A stretch of DNA of 64,000 nucleotides, taken from contig NZ_JAAVUP010000003.1 in NCBI RefSeq assembly GCF_012163135.1, forward strand, positions 400,283 through 464,282, given 5' to 3'. Under the pieces are notes generated by a model. That model had not been told where the DNA came from and made no database searches. It saw only the letters and a list, made by a program, of their open reading frames with translations. This document shows positions 16,475-30,922 of this stretch, one piece after another. The translations under genes were made by a program, and so were the position numbers. Position 1 is the stretch's first letter. Every line of letters starts with the position of its first letter. Origin of the DNA: Neoroseomonas oryzicola (GTDB lineage Bacteria; Pseudomonadota; Alphaproteobacteria; Acetobacterales; Acetobacteraceae).

Positions 16475-16515
16475 AGAATTTATAAATTGCTGTCGTCAAG
16501 CAGAATTTATAAATT
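16475..16515. promoter_or_regulatory. Two tandem copies of a 12-bp palindromic operator
   Basis: AGAATTTATAAATT occurs exactly twice, at 16475-16488 and 16502-16515, each containing the perfect palindrome AATTTATAAATT (16477-16488 and 16504-16515), 27 bases apart. They fill the 98-base gap between the DapA-like gene and the GntR gene and stand out as the only strongly AT-rich DNA nearby. They are the obvious binding sites for the adjacent GntR/FCD regulator and may overlap both promoters. Confidence 0.75.
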
Positions 16516-16540
16516 CACCGAACACAACGGATCCAACGAC

Positions 16541-17230
16541 ATGGGACGCCGCGCCGCGCGCACCGCCACCCTCGGGGAAGGCCACAAGACCGTCACCGGC
16601 GCGCTTGCCGAGGCGATCCGGCGCCGCATCCTGGACGGCAGCTACGCCACGGGAATGAAGCTGCAGCAGGACATGCTGGCGGCGGAGTTCGGCGTCAGCC
16701 GCATCCCGGTGCGCGAGGCGCTGTTCCAGCTCGACGCCGAGGGTCTGGTCACGATCGAGCCGCAGCGCGGCGCCACCGTCTCCTCCCTTTCGCCCGAGCG
16801 GATGACGGAGACGCTGGAGCTGCGCGCGATCCTCGAGCCCTACCTGCTGCGCTGCTCCGCGCCGCGGCTTACCGATGAGGACTTCGCCGCGCTCGACCGG
16901 CTGCTTGCGGACTATGCCGCGGCGATCGAGGCGCATGCGGTGAACCGGTGGGGCGAGCTGAACACGACGTTCCACCTCGGCCTCTATGCGCGCGCGGGGC
17001 GGCCGCGGGCGGTAGCGACGGTGGCGACGCTGCTGCGCGAATCCGACCGCTACACCCGCGTGCAGCTCGCCGCGAGCGCGGAATACCAGCGCCGCGCGCA
17101 GGCCGAGCACCTCGAGCTGCTGCGCCTGTGCCGCGCGGGGGAGGTCGAGGCCGCCGCCACGCTCCTCCAGAGCCATGTCAGCCATGTGCGCGAGACGCTG
17201 GGGCGCATCCTCGGTGCGGCGCAGGTGTAA
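16541..17230 (+). CDS. GntR family transcriptional regulator, FadR/FCD subfamily
   Basis: 229 residues. The winged helix spans about residues 18-80: ALAEAIRRRILDGSYATGMKL, then EFGVSRIPVREALFQLDAEGLV and the wing IEPQRGATVS. The all-helical FCD effector domain follows (LRAILEPYLL, NTTFHLGLY, HLELLRLCRAGEVEAAATLL). The ATG at MGRRAARTAT is chosen because the upstream in-frame extension would overlap the operator palindromes. It probably represses the divergent aldolase gene and itself until a carboxylate effector binds. Confidence 0.9.
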   Translation: MGRRAARTATLGEGHKTVTGALAEAIRRRILDGSYATGMKLQQDMLAAEFGVSRIPVREALFQLDAEGLVTIEPQRGATVSSLSPERMTETLELRAILEPYLLRCSAPRLTDEDFAALDRLLADYAAAIEAHAVNRWGELNTTFHLGLYARAGRPRAVATVATLLRESDRYTRVQLAASAEYQRRAQAEHLELLRLCRAGEVEAAATLLQSHVSHVRETLGRILGAAQV

Positions 17231-17233
17231 GGC

Positions 17234-18355
17234 TCAGGCCATCTTGCCGACCGTCGAGCGGAACCGCGCCAGCGCATAGCCGAACAGCGCGGCGCCGATC
17301 CCGCCCAGCCAGAGGAATTGCGGCCAGACCACCGACAACCCGGCGCCGCGGTACAGGATGCCCTGCGCGAGCATCACGTAGTGCGTCGTCGGCGCGGCCA
17401 TCATCACCAGCTGCACGCCCTGCGGCATGCTCTCGCGCGGCGTCTCCCCGCCCGACAGCATCTGCAGCGGCAGCAGGACCAGGATCACCAGCAGGCCGAA
17501 TTGCGGCATCGACCGCGCGACGGTGCCGAGGAAGATGCCCATCGAGGTGGTGGCGAAGACATGCAGCGCCGTCCCGGCGAGGAACAGCGCGAGCGAACCG
17601 TGAATCGGCACGCGCAGCACGCCCTGGACCACGACCAGCATGGCCATCGCGGTCGCGGCGACAACCACCAGGCCCATGGCCCAGACCTTGGCCGTCATGA
17701 TCTCGAACGGCGTGACGGGCATGACGAGCAGGTGCTCGATCGTGCCGTGTTCCCGTTCGCGGATCAGTGCCGCGCCGGCCAGCACGATCGACAGCAGGGT
17801 GACGTGGTTGATCACTTCCATGATCGCGCCGAACCATGCGGGTTCGAGCTGCGGGTTGAAGCGCGCGCGCAGCACCAGATCCACCGGGGCCTGGTCCACC
17901 GCGCGGTAGCGGCGCGCGAAGTCCGTCACCTCCCCGGTCACGATGGACTGGATGTAGCCGGCGCCGGTGAAGGCCTGGCTCATGCGCGTCGCATCCACGT
18001 TCAACTGGATGGTCGGGTTGCGACCGGCCAGCAGGTCGCGCTGGAAATCAGGCGGGATGTCGAGCGCGAAGGTGTCCTGCCCGGCATCCATGCGCGCATC
18101 CATCTCCCCCTGGGTGATCGCGACGGGGGGCAGGAAGAAGGGCGGGTAGAAGGCGCCGGCGATGCGGTTGGCGACCGGGGAACGGTCCTCGTCCACGATG
18201 GCGACGGCCGCGCGGCTCAGCGTCTCGGGCATCGCGGTGGCGGCGGCGTGGATCGCGACGGTGAAGGAATAGACGATGAGGATGAGCAGCACCGGGTCGC
18301 GCAGCAGGCTGCGCAGTTCCTTGACGCCCAGATTGCCGATGTTGGCCACGCGCAT
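17234..18355 (-). CDS. yhhJ: ABC-2 type exporter permease (YhhJ-like)
   Basis: 373 residues with an N-terminal helix (about 22-42), a large periplasmic loop, and five helices from about residue 178 onwards, including the ABC-2 signature LIREREHGTIEHLLVMPVTP. Same architecture and gene order (HlyD-like, RbbA-like, YhhJ-like) as E. coli yhiI-rbbA-yhhJ. It starts three bases after the end of the RbbA-like gene and probably forms the membrane channel together with the permease half fused to that protein. It ends three bases from the convergent gntR stop. Confidence 0.88.
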   Translation of the reverse strand: MRVANIGNLGVKELRSLLRDPVLLILIVYSFTVAIHAAATAMPETLSRAAVAIVDEDRSPVANRIAGAFYPPFFLPPVAITQGEMDARMDAGQDTFALDIPPDFQRDLLAGRNPTIQLNVDATRMSQAFTGAGYIQSIVTGEVTDFARRYRAVDQAPVDLVLRARFNPQLEPAWFGAIMEVINHVTLLSIVLAGAALIREREHGTIEHLLVMPVTPFEIMTAKVWAMGLVVVAATAMAMLVVVQGVLRVPIHGSLALFLAGTALHVFATTSMGIFLGTVARSMPQFGLLVILVLLPLQMLSGGETPRESMPQGVQLVMMAAPTTHYVMLAQGILYRGAGLSVVWPQFLWLGGIGAALFGYALARFRSTVGKMA

Positions 18356-18358
18356 CGC

Positions 18359-21076
18359 TCAGCGCTCCTGCTTGCGCAGCCGTGCCGCGCTGAGGGCGAT
18401 CAGCACCGGGCCCGCCGCCGCCAGCGGCAGGATCGCCGGCCATAGGTCGCCGAAATCCAGCGCCTTCGAGAAGGTCCCGCGCGCGATCGTGACGTAGTAG
18501 GCCGTCGGGTAGATGTGGCCGATGACGGCGCCGACCCCTTCCATCGAGGCCACCGGATCGATCACGCCGGAGAACTGCACCGCGGGCAGGATGGTGACGA
18601 TGGCGGTGGCGAAGATCGCCGCGATCTGGCTGCGCAGGAAGGTCGAGCACAGCAGCCCCAGCGCAGTCGCCGCGCCCAGGTAGAGCAGCGTGGCCAGGAC
18701 CAGCGCCGGCAGGCTGCCCTTCAGCGGCACGGCGAACAGCGTCAGCGCCAGGATCACCATCAGCAGGAAGTTCAGCATCCCCAGCGCCAGGTAGGGCAGC
18801 TGCTTGCCGAGCAGGAATTCGAGCCGCGTGACCGGCGTGACGTAGAAGTTGACGATCGAGCCCAGCTCCTTCTCCCGCACCACGCTGAGCGCGGTGAGCA
18901 TGGCGGGGATCATCATCAGCAGGATGGGGATGATCGCCGGCACCATGGCGACCAGGCTGCGGACGTCGGGGTTGTAGCGGTAGCGCGTCTCGATGGTGAA
19001 CAGCGGCGTGGCGCTGCCCTGGACGGACAGCGCGGCGCGCTGCGCCAGCCATTGCGCGTGCATGCCCTGGACGTAGCCGCGGATGGTCTGGCCGCGGGAT
19101 GGCATGGCGCCGTCGATCCAGGCGGCGACCTTGGCCGGGCGGCCGCGTGCGATGTCGCGGGCGAAGCCGGGCGGGATCTCGATGGCGAGCGTCACCTCGC
19201 CCGACTGCATCCGCCGGTCGAGCTCCTCGTAATCGGTGATCGGCGGGCGTTCCGTGAAGTAGCGCGACCCCGCGATGTTCAGCGTGTAGTCGCGGCTGGT
19301 CGTGGTCTGATCGCGGTCGAGCACGGCGAAGGTCAGGTCCTCGACATCCAGCGTGATGCCGTAGCCCATGATGACCATCAGGATGACGGTGCCGAGCAGG
19401 GCGAGCGTGGCGCGGACCGGATCGCGGCGCAGTTCCAGCGCCTCCCGCCGCGCATAGCTGCCCATGCGGCGCGGGTCGAAGCGGCGGCGCGGCGGCGGCG
19501 GGGCGGCGGGCGCCGCGACGGGCGCGGCGGCGGGGGCCTCCGCCGCGCCGGTCGCGTCCTGGAGGTAGCCGATGAAGGCGTCCTCGAGCGTCGCGACACC
19601 GCGCCTCGCCTTCAGCGCCACGGGCGTGTCGCTGACCAGCACCTTGCCCGCATGCATGAAGGAGACGCGGTCGCAGCGCTCGGCCTCGTTCATGAAGTGG
19701 GTCGAGATGAAGATGGTCACGCCGTCGCGGCGCGACAGCTCGACCAGCATGCGCCAGAAGCCGTCGCGCGCGACCGGGTCGACGCCCGAGGTCGGCTCGT
19801 CGAGGATCAGCATCTCTGGCCCGTGGATCATCGCGACAGCGAGCGAGAGCCGCTGCCGCTGGCCGAGCGGCAGCGCGTCCGGCAGCGCATCCATGATGCC
19901 ACCGAGGCCGAAGCGCGCGGCCATCTCCTCGATGCGCGCGGGGATCGCCGCGTGCGGCATGCCGAAGAGCCGCGCATGGAGGTCGAGGTTCTGCCGCACC
20001 GTCAGCTCGCTGTAGAGCGAGAAGCCCTGCGACATGTAGCCGACGCGCCGGCGCGTCCCGAGGTCGCGGGCATCCACCTGGCGGCCGAACAGCCAGGCCT
20101 CGCCCTCGCTGGCCGGCAGCAGGCCGGTCAGCATCTTCATCGTCGTGGTCTTGCCGCAGCCGTTGGAGCCGAGGAAGCCGAAGATCTCCCCCCGCCCGAT
20201 GCGGAAGGAGACCTGGTCCACCGCGGTGAAGTCGCCGAAGCGCATGGTCAGGCCGCGGGCCTCGATCGCCGTCTCACCGTCCAGCGCCGCGGGCCGGGGC
20301 GGGATGTCGATCGTGCTGTGGCCGTTCCGACGGTCTTCGGGCAGCAACGCGACGAAGGCGGCTTCAAGGGTCGCCGTTCCGCTGCGCGCGAGCAGGTCGC
20401 CCGGCGTGCCGGTGGCGAGCACGCGCCCGCCATCCATCGCCGCCAGCCAGTCGAAGCGCGCCGCTTCCTCCATGTAGGCGGTCGCGACCAGCACGCTCAT
20501 CCCCGGGCGGCCGGCGCGGATGCGCTCGATCAGCTCCCAGAACTGGCGCCGGGAGAGCGGGTCGACGCCCGTCGTCGGCTCGTCGAGGATCAGCAGGTCC
20601 GGGTCGTGTATGAGCGAGCAGCAGAGGCTGAGCTTCTGCTTCATCCCGCCCGACAGCTTGCCCGCCGGCCGGTCCAGGAAGGGGGCGAGGCCCGTCGCCT
20701 CGGTCAGCGTCGCTATGCGGCGCTCGCGTTCGGCCCGGTCGTGGCCAAAGAGGCGGCCGAAGAAGTCGATGTTCTCCGCGACCGAGAGCGTCGGATAGAG
20801 GTTCCGCCCGAGCCCCTGCGGCATGTAGGCGATGCGCGGGCCGACCTCGGCGCGATGGCGGGCGCGGCGCATGTCGCCGCCGAGGACCTCCACGCTGCCC
20901 GCCTGCATCGCCCGCGCGCCGGCGACGAGGGCGAGCAGGCTCGACTTGCCGACGCCGTCCGGGCCGATCAGCCCCGCCATGCAGCCCGCCGGGATGTCGA
21001 GGCTGACGGCGTCGAGCGCGACGGTGCGGCCGTAGCGCAGCCCGACCTCGCGGAGCCTCGCGACCGGCGCGGTCAT
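18359..21076 (-). CDS. rbbA: RbbA-like tandem ABC ATPase fused to an ABC-2 permease
   Basis: 905 residues, close to the 911 of E. coli RbbA (YhiH). Three parts: ABC domain 1 (about 5-225; Walker A GPDGVGKS, signature LSGGMKQ, Walker [14 protein letters not shown]), ABC domain 2 (about 265-490; Walker A GSNGCGKT, signature LPLGQRQ, Walker [14 protein letters not shown]), an Ala/Pro linker, then a permease half with a long periplasmic loop and the [19 protein letters not shown] signature. The second signature deviates from LSGGQ. The ATG overlaps the HlyD stop (ATGA). In E. coli RbbA is described as ribosome-associated; here the operon suggests an efflux pump. Confidence 0.9.
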   Translation of the reverse strand: MTAPVARLREVGLRYGRTVALDAVSLDIPAGCMAGLIGPDGVGKSSLLALVAGARAMQAGSVEVLGGDMRRARHRAEVGPRIAYMPQGLGRNLYPTLSVAENIDFFGRLFGHDRAERERRIATLTEATGLAPFLDRPAGKLSGGMKQKLSLCCSLIHDPDLLILDEPTTGVDPLSRRQFWELIERIRAGRPGMSVLVATAYMEEAARFDWLAAMDGGRVLATGTPGDLLARSGTATLEAAFVALLPEDRRNGHSTIDIPPRPAALDGETAIEARGLTMRFGDFTAVDQVSFRIGRGEIFGFLGSNGCGKTTTMKMLTGLLPASEGEAWLFGRQVDARDLGTRRRVGYMSQGFSLYSELTVRQNLDLHARLFGMPHAAIPARIEEMAARFGLGGIMDALPDALPLGQRQRLSLAVAMIHGPEMLILDEPTSGVDPVARDGFWRMLVELSRRDGVTIFISTHFMNEAERCDRVSFMHAGKVLVSDTPVALKARRGVATLEDAFIGYLQDATGAAEAPAAAPVAAPAAPPPPRRRFDPRRMGSYARREALELRRDPVRATLALLGTVILMVIMGYGITLDVEDLTFAVLDRDQTTTSRDYTLNIAGSRYFTERPPITDYEELDRRMQSGEVTLAIEIPPGFARDIARGRPAKVAAWIDGAMPSRGQTIRGYVQGMHAQWLAQRAALSVQGSATPLFTIETRYRYNPDVRSLVAMVPAIIPILLMMIPAMLTALSVVREKELGSIVNFYVTPVTRLEFLLGKQLPYLALGMLNFLLMVILALTLFAVPLKGSLPALVLATLLYLGAATALGLLCSTFLRSQIAAIFATAIVTILPAVQFSGVIDPVASMEGVGAVIGHIYPTAYYVTIARGTFSKALDFGDLWPAILPLAAAGPVLIALSAARLRKQER

Positions 21077-22155
21077 GGCCGGGGCAGCCGCACCTGCAGG
21101 CGCGCGGGCCATTCGACGCGCGGGTCGACGCGCACATAGGCCACGCCCGGCAGGCCGGTCTTGACCTGGCTGGCGTGCTCGCGGAGCAGCTCGGGGCTGA
21201 TGCGCGCGCGCACGCGGAACATCAGCTTCAGGCGTTCCTCCGCCGTCTCGACCGTGCGCGGGGTGAACTGCGCGACGTCGGAGACAAGCGAGACCTGCGC
21301 CGGGATGACGAATTGCGGCACGGCGTCGAGCACGAGGCGCACCTCGGTGCCCAGCGCGACGCGCCCGGCATCGGTCGTGGGCAGGAAGAAGGTCATGTAG
21401 ACGTCGGCCAGGTCGACCAGGTTCACCACGCGGCCGCCGGCGGCGATCACCTCCCCGGCTTCGGCCACGCGGTATTGGACGCGGCCGGCGCGCGGGGCGC
21501 GCAGGGCGCTGTCGTCGATGTCGACCTGGATGCGCTGCATGGTGGCGCGCGCGGCCTCGGCCTCGGCATCCGCGCCGACCACCAGGGCGCGGGCGGAGCT
21601 GATTGCAGCGTCGGCCGCCGCGACCTGGGCGCGCGCGGCACCCTGGGCGGCGCGGGCGCCTTCGAAGGTGGCGCGGTCGTCGTCAAGCGTCTGCTGCGGC
21701 GCGTTGCCGCGGGCGGCGAGCTCCTCGGTGCGCGATAGGCGACGCCGCGCGGCGTCGAGCTGCGCGTCGCGCTGCGCGACCACGGCCTGGGCGGCGCCGC
21801 GCTCGGCCTCGCGCTGCACGACAAGGGCGTTGGCGGTCTCGATGCCGATCATGGCGCGCCGCAGCCGGGCCTCCGCCTCGCGCAGCTGGGCCTCGAGGGC
21901 GGCGGTGTCCATCCGGGCGACGACCTGGCCGGCGGCGACGACGTCGCCCTCGTTCACCAGCACCTCGGCGATGCGGCCGGCGATCTTGGCGGCGACGTCG
22001 ATCTCTACCGCCTCCAGCCGTCCATTGCCGCGGGCGATGCCGGGCGGCAGCGGCGCGGGCCGCACGGATTCCCAGCCGACATAGGCTGCCGCCGCAGCCG
22101 CGGCGAGCAGCACCGCGACCACGAGCGTGTTGAGGATGGGGTGGCGTGACCTCAC
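21073..22155 (-). CDS. yhiI: HlyD/EmrA-type periplasmic adaptor (YhiI-like)
   Basis: 360 residues. One N-terminal membrane anchor (about 9-27), a biotinyl-lipoyl-like half motif [24 protein letters not shown], a long coiled-coil hairpin (about residues 80-205, rich in Ala, Gln, Arg, Glu), the second lipoyl half [25 protein letters not shown], and a beta-barrel segment. First gene of a three-gene unit with the RbbA-like and YhhJ-like proteins; it would bridge the inner-membrane ABC transporter to an outer membrane channel, possibly the NodT protein encoded just upstream. Confidence 0.9.
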   Translation of the reverse strand: MRSRHPILNTLVVAVLLAAAAAAAYVGWESVRPAPLPPGIARGNGRLEAVEIDVAAKIAGRIAEVLVNEGDVVAAGQVVARMDTAALEAQLREAEARLRRAMIGIETANALVVQREAERGAAQAVVAQRDAQLDAARRRLSRTEELAARGNAPQQTLDDDRATFEGARAAQGAARAQVAAADAAISSARALVVGADAEAEAARATMQRIQVDIDDSALRAPRAGRVQYRVAEAGEVIAAGGRVVNLVDLADVYMTFFLPTTDAGRVALGTEVRLVLDAVPQFVIPAQVSLVSDVAQFTPRTVETAEERLKLMFRVRARISPELLREHASQVKTGLPGVAYVRVDPRVEWPARLQVRLPRP

Positions 22156-22212
22156 GGGCAGCGTCCGGCACGGTTGGGGTTGCGAAGCGCTTAGTCCCGG
22201 CGCGGCGTGGCG

Positions 22213-22232
22213 GCCTTGCGTGAGCGCAAGGC
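22213..22232 (-). terminator. Hairpin after the tetR gene
   Basis: GCCTTGCG and CGCAAGGC pair over eight bases around a four-base loop, starting nine bases beyond the tetR stop and well before the yhiI start. It would separate the RND pump operon from the ABC exporter operon. No T-run follows. Confidence 0.45.
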
Positions 22233-22240
22233 GGGGCGGG

Positions 22241-27506
<5,266 letters not shown>

Positions 27507-27519
27507 GGGGATGCCTCGA

Positions 27520-28710
27520 TCAGCCGCCGGTGCGGGCGGGGGTGGCCTCGGCGGTGGCCGCAGCCTCGGTGGCGTTCACGCGGGCGCCCGGGCGGATGCG
27601 CAGCACGCCTTCCGTCACCACGCGGTCGCCTGGATTGAGGCCGGCCGAGACCAGCCAGTTCGTGCCGACGGCGCGGCCCGCCTGCAGGATGCGCTGCTCG
27701 ACCACGCCCTCGGCGTTCACGACATAGGCCATGGGCTCGCCGCGCGGGGTGCGCTGCACCGCCTGCTGCGGCACCAGCAGCGCCTGGTCGACCACGCCTT
27801 CCTCGACCCGGGCGCGCACGAACATCCCCGGCATCAGCAGGCCGTCCGGGTTGGGGAAGACCGCGCGCAGCGTGACCGAGCCGGTGCCCTGGTCGACGAT
27901 CACCTCGGAGAACTGGATCTCCCCGCGATGGGCGTATTCGGTCCCGTCCTCCAGGATCAGCGCGGCGGAGGCGCGGTCGGCGGAATCGCGCCGCAGCACG
28001 CCTTCGGCAATGTCACGACGCTGGCGCAGCAGCGCGGCACTCGGCTGGGTCAGGTCGACATAGATCGGGTCGAGCTGCGTGACGGTGACGAGCGCATTGG
28101 CCTGGCTCGCCGTGACCAGCGCGCCGACGGTGACGGAGGATCGCCCGGTGCGCCCGGCGATCGGCGAGTTCACCACCGTGTAGCCGAGGTTGATCCGCGC
28201 CGTGTCGACCGCTGCCTGGGCCGAGGCGACATCCGCCTGGGCCTGGCGCAGCGCGGCCTCGGCGGTGTCGAAATCCTGCTGGCTGACGGCGCGCGCGCCG
28301 ACCAGCGGGCGGTAGCGGTTGACCGTCGTTTGCGCCTGGTCGGCGGAGGCCTTGGCGCGGGCGAGCGCGGCCTCCGCGGTCTCGAGCGCCGCCTGGAAGG
28401 GGGCGGGGTCGATGCGGAAGAGCGGCTGGCCGGCGGTCACCTCCTGCCCTTCGGTGAACAGGCGTTCGCGCAGCACGCCGCCGACCTGGGGGCGGACCTC
28501 GGCGACGCGGAAGGCGCTGGTGCGGCCCGGCAGCACGGTGGTCATCGGCACCGCCTGGCGCCGCAGCGTCACCACCGTGACGGAGGGCGGCGGCGGAGGC
28601 GTGGGCGCGGCATTGGCGGCGCCCGCGCCGGGGCCCTGGTCACAGGCGGCGAGGAGGAGCAGGCCGGCCAGCAGGGCGCCGCGACGGGCGGGAAGGGTCC
28701 GGTGGGGCAT
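27520..28710 (-). CDS. RND periplasmic adaptor lipoprotein, AcrA/MexA type
   Basis: 396 residues. Lipobox LAAC with Cys at about residue 23, a Pro-rich linker, first lipoyl half [32 protein letters not shown], an alpha-helical hairpin (about 105-165), second lipoyl half [21 protein letters not shown] and the C-terminal barrel and membrane-proximal domains. The first gene of the pump operon; the next gene starts 13 bases downstream. Only 61 bases separate its start from the hemerythrin gene end, and these carry the operator. Confidence 0.94.
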   Translation of the reverse strand: MPHRTLPARRGALLAGLLLLAACDQGPGAGAANAAPTPPPPPSVTVVTLRRQAVPMTTVLPGRTSAFRVAEVRPQVGGVLRERLFTEGQEVTAGQPLFRIDPAPFQAALETAEAALARAKASADQAQTTVNRYRPLVGARAVSQQDFDTAEAALRQAQADVASAQAAVDTARINLGYTVVNSPIAGRTGRSSVTVGALVTASQANALVTVTQLDPIYVDLTQPSAALLRQRRDIAEGVLRRDSADRASAALILEDGTEYAHRGEIQFSEVIVDQGTGSVTLRAVFPNPDGLLMPGMFVRARVEEGVVDQALLVPQQAVQRTPRGEPMAYVVNAEGVVEQRILQAGRAVGTNWLVSAGLNPGDRVVTEGVLRIRPGARVNATEAAATAEATPARTGG

Positions 28711-28722
28711 GGGGCCTCGAAG

Positions 28723-28766
28723 GAAACTCGTCGGTTTTCATTTTGGAAACTGACAAGTTTCTTGTC
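28723..28766. promoter_or_regulatory. Overlapping palindromes, probable TetR operator of the RND pump
   Basis: GAAACTGACAAGTTTC (28746-28761, arms of six around GACA) overlaps GACAAGTTTCTTGTC (28752-28766, arms of six around TTT). A degenerate copy, GAAACTCGTCGGTTTTC, lies at 28723-28739. Overlapping half-sites of this type are usual for TetR-family repressors binding as a pair of dimers. The cluster lies 13-56 bases before the adaptor ATG and would cover its promoter. Confidence 0.65.
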
Positions 28767-28771
28767 GGCCG

Positions 28772-29314
28772 TCAATCCGGCTTGCTGCGCTGCAACAAAT
28801 CGATACCGACCGTTCGCCGCGCAATCTCGGCCCCGACCTCGGCGAGGTCATCGGGCGCGAGCGCCTGGCGCGCGATCGGCAGGATGTCGGATTCCTCGAA
28901 GGCGAGCAGGCGCCGCAGCGCCTCGGCGAAGCGCAGCACCGCGGCGCCGAAGCCCGGCAGGGGCGGGTGATGCGCGGCGACGAGGCGCAGCCCGGCCAGC
29001 ACCGCCTCCCGGTCCTCGCGCGCGGCCTGCAGCAGGCGGTCCAGGCGGGCGAGCGCACTGGCCCGGTCGGCCGGCGCCAGGCGGGGATGGAGGCAGTGCG
29101 CCTCGGCGGCGAGGTGGCGGGGGAGTTCCCCGCCCAGCCAGCCGGCCAGCGCCCGCGCCAGGGCGACGGTCCCGGGTGCCCCGGGCGCCCGCGCCACCCG
29201 TTCGAGGTGGCGCAGCAGCGCCCGCTGGCGTGCGTGCTCCGCGCTCAGGAAGGCGAGCGGATCGGCGAGGAGCCCGGCATCCAGTGGCCCGAACTCCGCG
29301 CCGCGCCGGCGCAT
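28772..29314 (-). CDS. Hemerythrin-like (HHE) protein, last gene of the nar operon
   Basis: 180 residues. Helical throughout, with spaced His and acidic residues that fit an HHE four-helix bundle: the segment SAEHARQRALLRHLE, then PRHLAAEAHCLHPRL, LVAAHHPPLPG and FEESDILPIARQAL. These could ligate a di-iron site. The ATG (MRRRGAEFG) lies seven bases beyond the ppiC stop. Hemerythrin-like proteins next to nitrate or nitric-oxide metabolism genes are commonly linked to oxygen or NO sensing or scavenging; which applies here is unknown. Confidence 0.7.
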   Translation of the reverse strand: MRRRGAEFGPLDAGLLADPLAFLSAEHARQRALLRHLERVARAPGAPGTVALARALAGWLGGELPRHLAAEAHCLHPRLAPADRASALARLDRLLQAAREDREAVLAGLRLVAAHHPPLPGFGAAVLRFAEALRRLLAFEESDILPIARQALAPDDLAEVGAEIARRTVGIDLLQRSKPD

Positions 29315-29321
29315 GGCCGTC

Positions 29322-30149
29322 CTACTGCACCAGCGGCCCGTCGGCCGCGGCGAAGTCGAAGCCTTCGATCCGCGCGCGCCCGGCGAGCACCGCGATGTAT
29401 TGCCGCACGGCGGCGCGCCAGGCCTGGGCGCGGAGGTCGGCGGCGACCCGGTCGGCCACCGCCTCGTAGGGCGTGCGCGTGGCCGGCGCGTGGGCGTGCA
29501 GCTGCACCACATGCATCCCGTAGCGGGACTTCACCACGACCGGGCAGACCTGGCCGGGCGAGAGGCTCGCGAGGACGGTCTCGAACTCCGGCACGGTGCT
29601 GCCGCGCGCGACCTGGCCGAGATGGCCGCCCTGGTCGCGCGAGGGGCAGGCCGAGTGCAGGCGCGCCAAGGCGGGCAGGCTGTCCGGGTCGGCCTGGACC
29701 TGGGCGAGGATCTCCTCGGCGCGTGCCAGGGCGGCGACGCGTTCGGCTTCGTCCTCGGGGTCGGCGGCGATGAGGATGTGGCTCGCCTCCCAGAGGTCCG
29801 GGGCGCCGAAGCGTTCGGGATGGGCGGCATGCCAGCGGCGCGCAGCGGCCTCGTCGAGCGCAGGGACGGTGATCTCGGCCTCGAGCAGCGCGTCGAGCGC
29901 GCCGTCATCCTCGGGATCGAGGCCACGCGCGGCCGCCGCATCCTGCAGCAGGCGGCGGATGACCAGCGCCTGCGCCGCGGCATTCCAGGCGGCCTCGGCG
30001 GTGTCGGCGGGGTGGTGCTGCATCTCGGCGGCGACCTCGCGCGCCGTGATGGGGGTGCCGTCGACCAGGATGTCCTGTTCGGGCAGGTCCGGGCCCTGCC
30101 GCGCGGGTTCGGCGGGGCGTTCCGGCGGGGCGTGAAAGTGCACGGCCAT
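29322..30149 (-). CDS. Parvulin-type peptidyl-prolyl isomerase (NifM/PpiC-like)
   Basis: 275 residues, start MAVHFHAPPER, five bases beyond the narI stop. The C-terminal half (about residues 135-235) is a parvulin domain: ASHILIAADPEDEAE, FARLHSACPSRDQGGHLGQVARG-like core and SPVVKSRYGMHVVQLHA ending. The N-terminal helical half resembles NifM and SurA helper regions. No signal peptide, so cytoplasmic. Such genes are often found directly after narI and presumably help fold or mature the nitrate reductase subunits. Confidence 0.85.
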   Translation of the reverse strand: MAVHFHAPPERPAEPARQGPDLPEQDILVDGTPITAREVAAEMQHHPADTAEAAWNAAAQALVIRRLLQDAAAARGLDPEDDGALDALLEAEITVPALDEAAARRWHAAHPERFGAPDLWEASHILIAADPEDEAERVAALARAEEILAQVQADPDSLPALARLHSACPSRDQGGHLGQVARGSTVPEFETVLASLSPGQVCPVVVKSRYGMHVVQLHAHAPATRTPYEAVADRVAADLRAQAWRAAVRQYIAVLAGRARIEGFDFAAADGPLVQ

Positions 30150-30154
30150 GGCGC

Positions 30155-30910
30155 CTACTCCGCCGGACCGGCATGCGGCGCGGCGACGGGGCCGGGCCGG
30201 GCGGTCGCGCCGCCGCGGCGGCGGACGATCTGCCAGTTGCGCCCGAGGTACCAGACGGGTGCGGAGAAGATGTGCACCAGGCGCGAGAAGGGCGTGAGCA
30301 GGAACAGCGTCATGCCCATGACCATGTGCAGCTGGAACACCCAATCCGCCCCGCGCACATACTCGGCGGCACCGCCGCGGAAGGTGACGATGTGCTGCGC
30401 CCAGGCCGAGAGCTGCAGCATCATCCCGCCGTCGCGATGCCCGATCGAGAAGGGCAGCGTGATGATGCCGAGGCAGAGCTGCACCCACAGCATCGCCAGG
30501 ATGACGATGTCGATGGTGGTCGAGGTGCGGCGGATCCGCTCGTCGAAGAGGCGCCGGTGCAGCAGCAGCGACAGGCCGATGAAGCAGAAGAAGCCGGCGA
30601 TGCCGCCAGCGGTGATGGCGAGCACCTGCTTCTGCTGCACGGTGATGAAGTGCTCATAGAGCGCATGCGGCGTCAGCAGGCCCACCAGGTGGCCGAAGAA
30701 GATGAACAGGATGCCGAGGTGAAACAGGTTCGACCCGATGCGGAACTGCTTCGCACGCAGCAGCTGCGAGGATCCCGAGCGCCAGGTGTACTGGTCGCGG
30801 TCGAAGCGGATCAGGCTGCCGATGAAGAAGACGCCGGCGCAGATGTAGGGATAGATGCCGAAGAGGAAGGTGTGCAGGTAGTCGGTGAAGCCGTTCCAGA
30901 GGGCGGACAT
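30155..30910 (-). CDS. narI: Respiratory nitrate reductase gamma subunit (cytochrome b)
   Basis: 251 residues. Five helices; the four haem-ligating histidines are at 64, 74, 195 and 213, each offset by exactly eight from the E. coli NarI ligands (56, 66, 187, 205). It takes electrons from quinol at the membrane and passes them to NarH. The C-terminal 25 residues form an Ala/Pro-rich extension. A 12-base gap separates it from narJ. Confidence 0.97.
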   Translation of the reverse strand: MSALWNGFTDYLHTFLFGIYPYICAGVFFIGSLIRFDRDQYTWRSGSSQLLRAKQFRIGSNLFHLGILFIFFGHLVGLLTPHALYEHFITVQQKQVLAITAGGIAGFFCFIGLSLLLHRRLFDERIRRTSTTIDIVILAMLWVQLCLGIITLPFSIGHRDGGMMLQLSAWAQHIVTFRGGAAEYVRGADWVFQLHMVMGMTLFLLTPFSRLVHIFSAPVWYLGRNWQIVRRRGGATARPGPVAAPHAGPAE

Positions 30911-30922
30911 CGCGGCTCTCCT

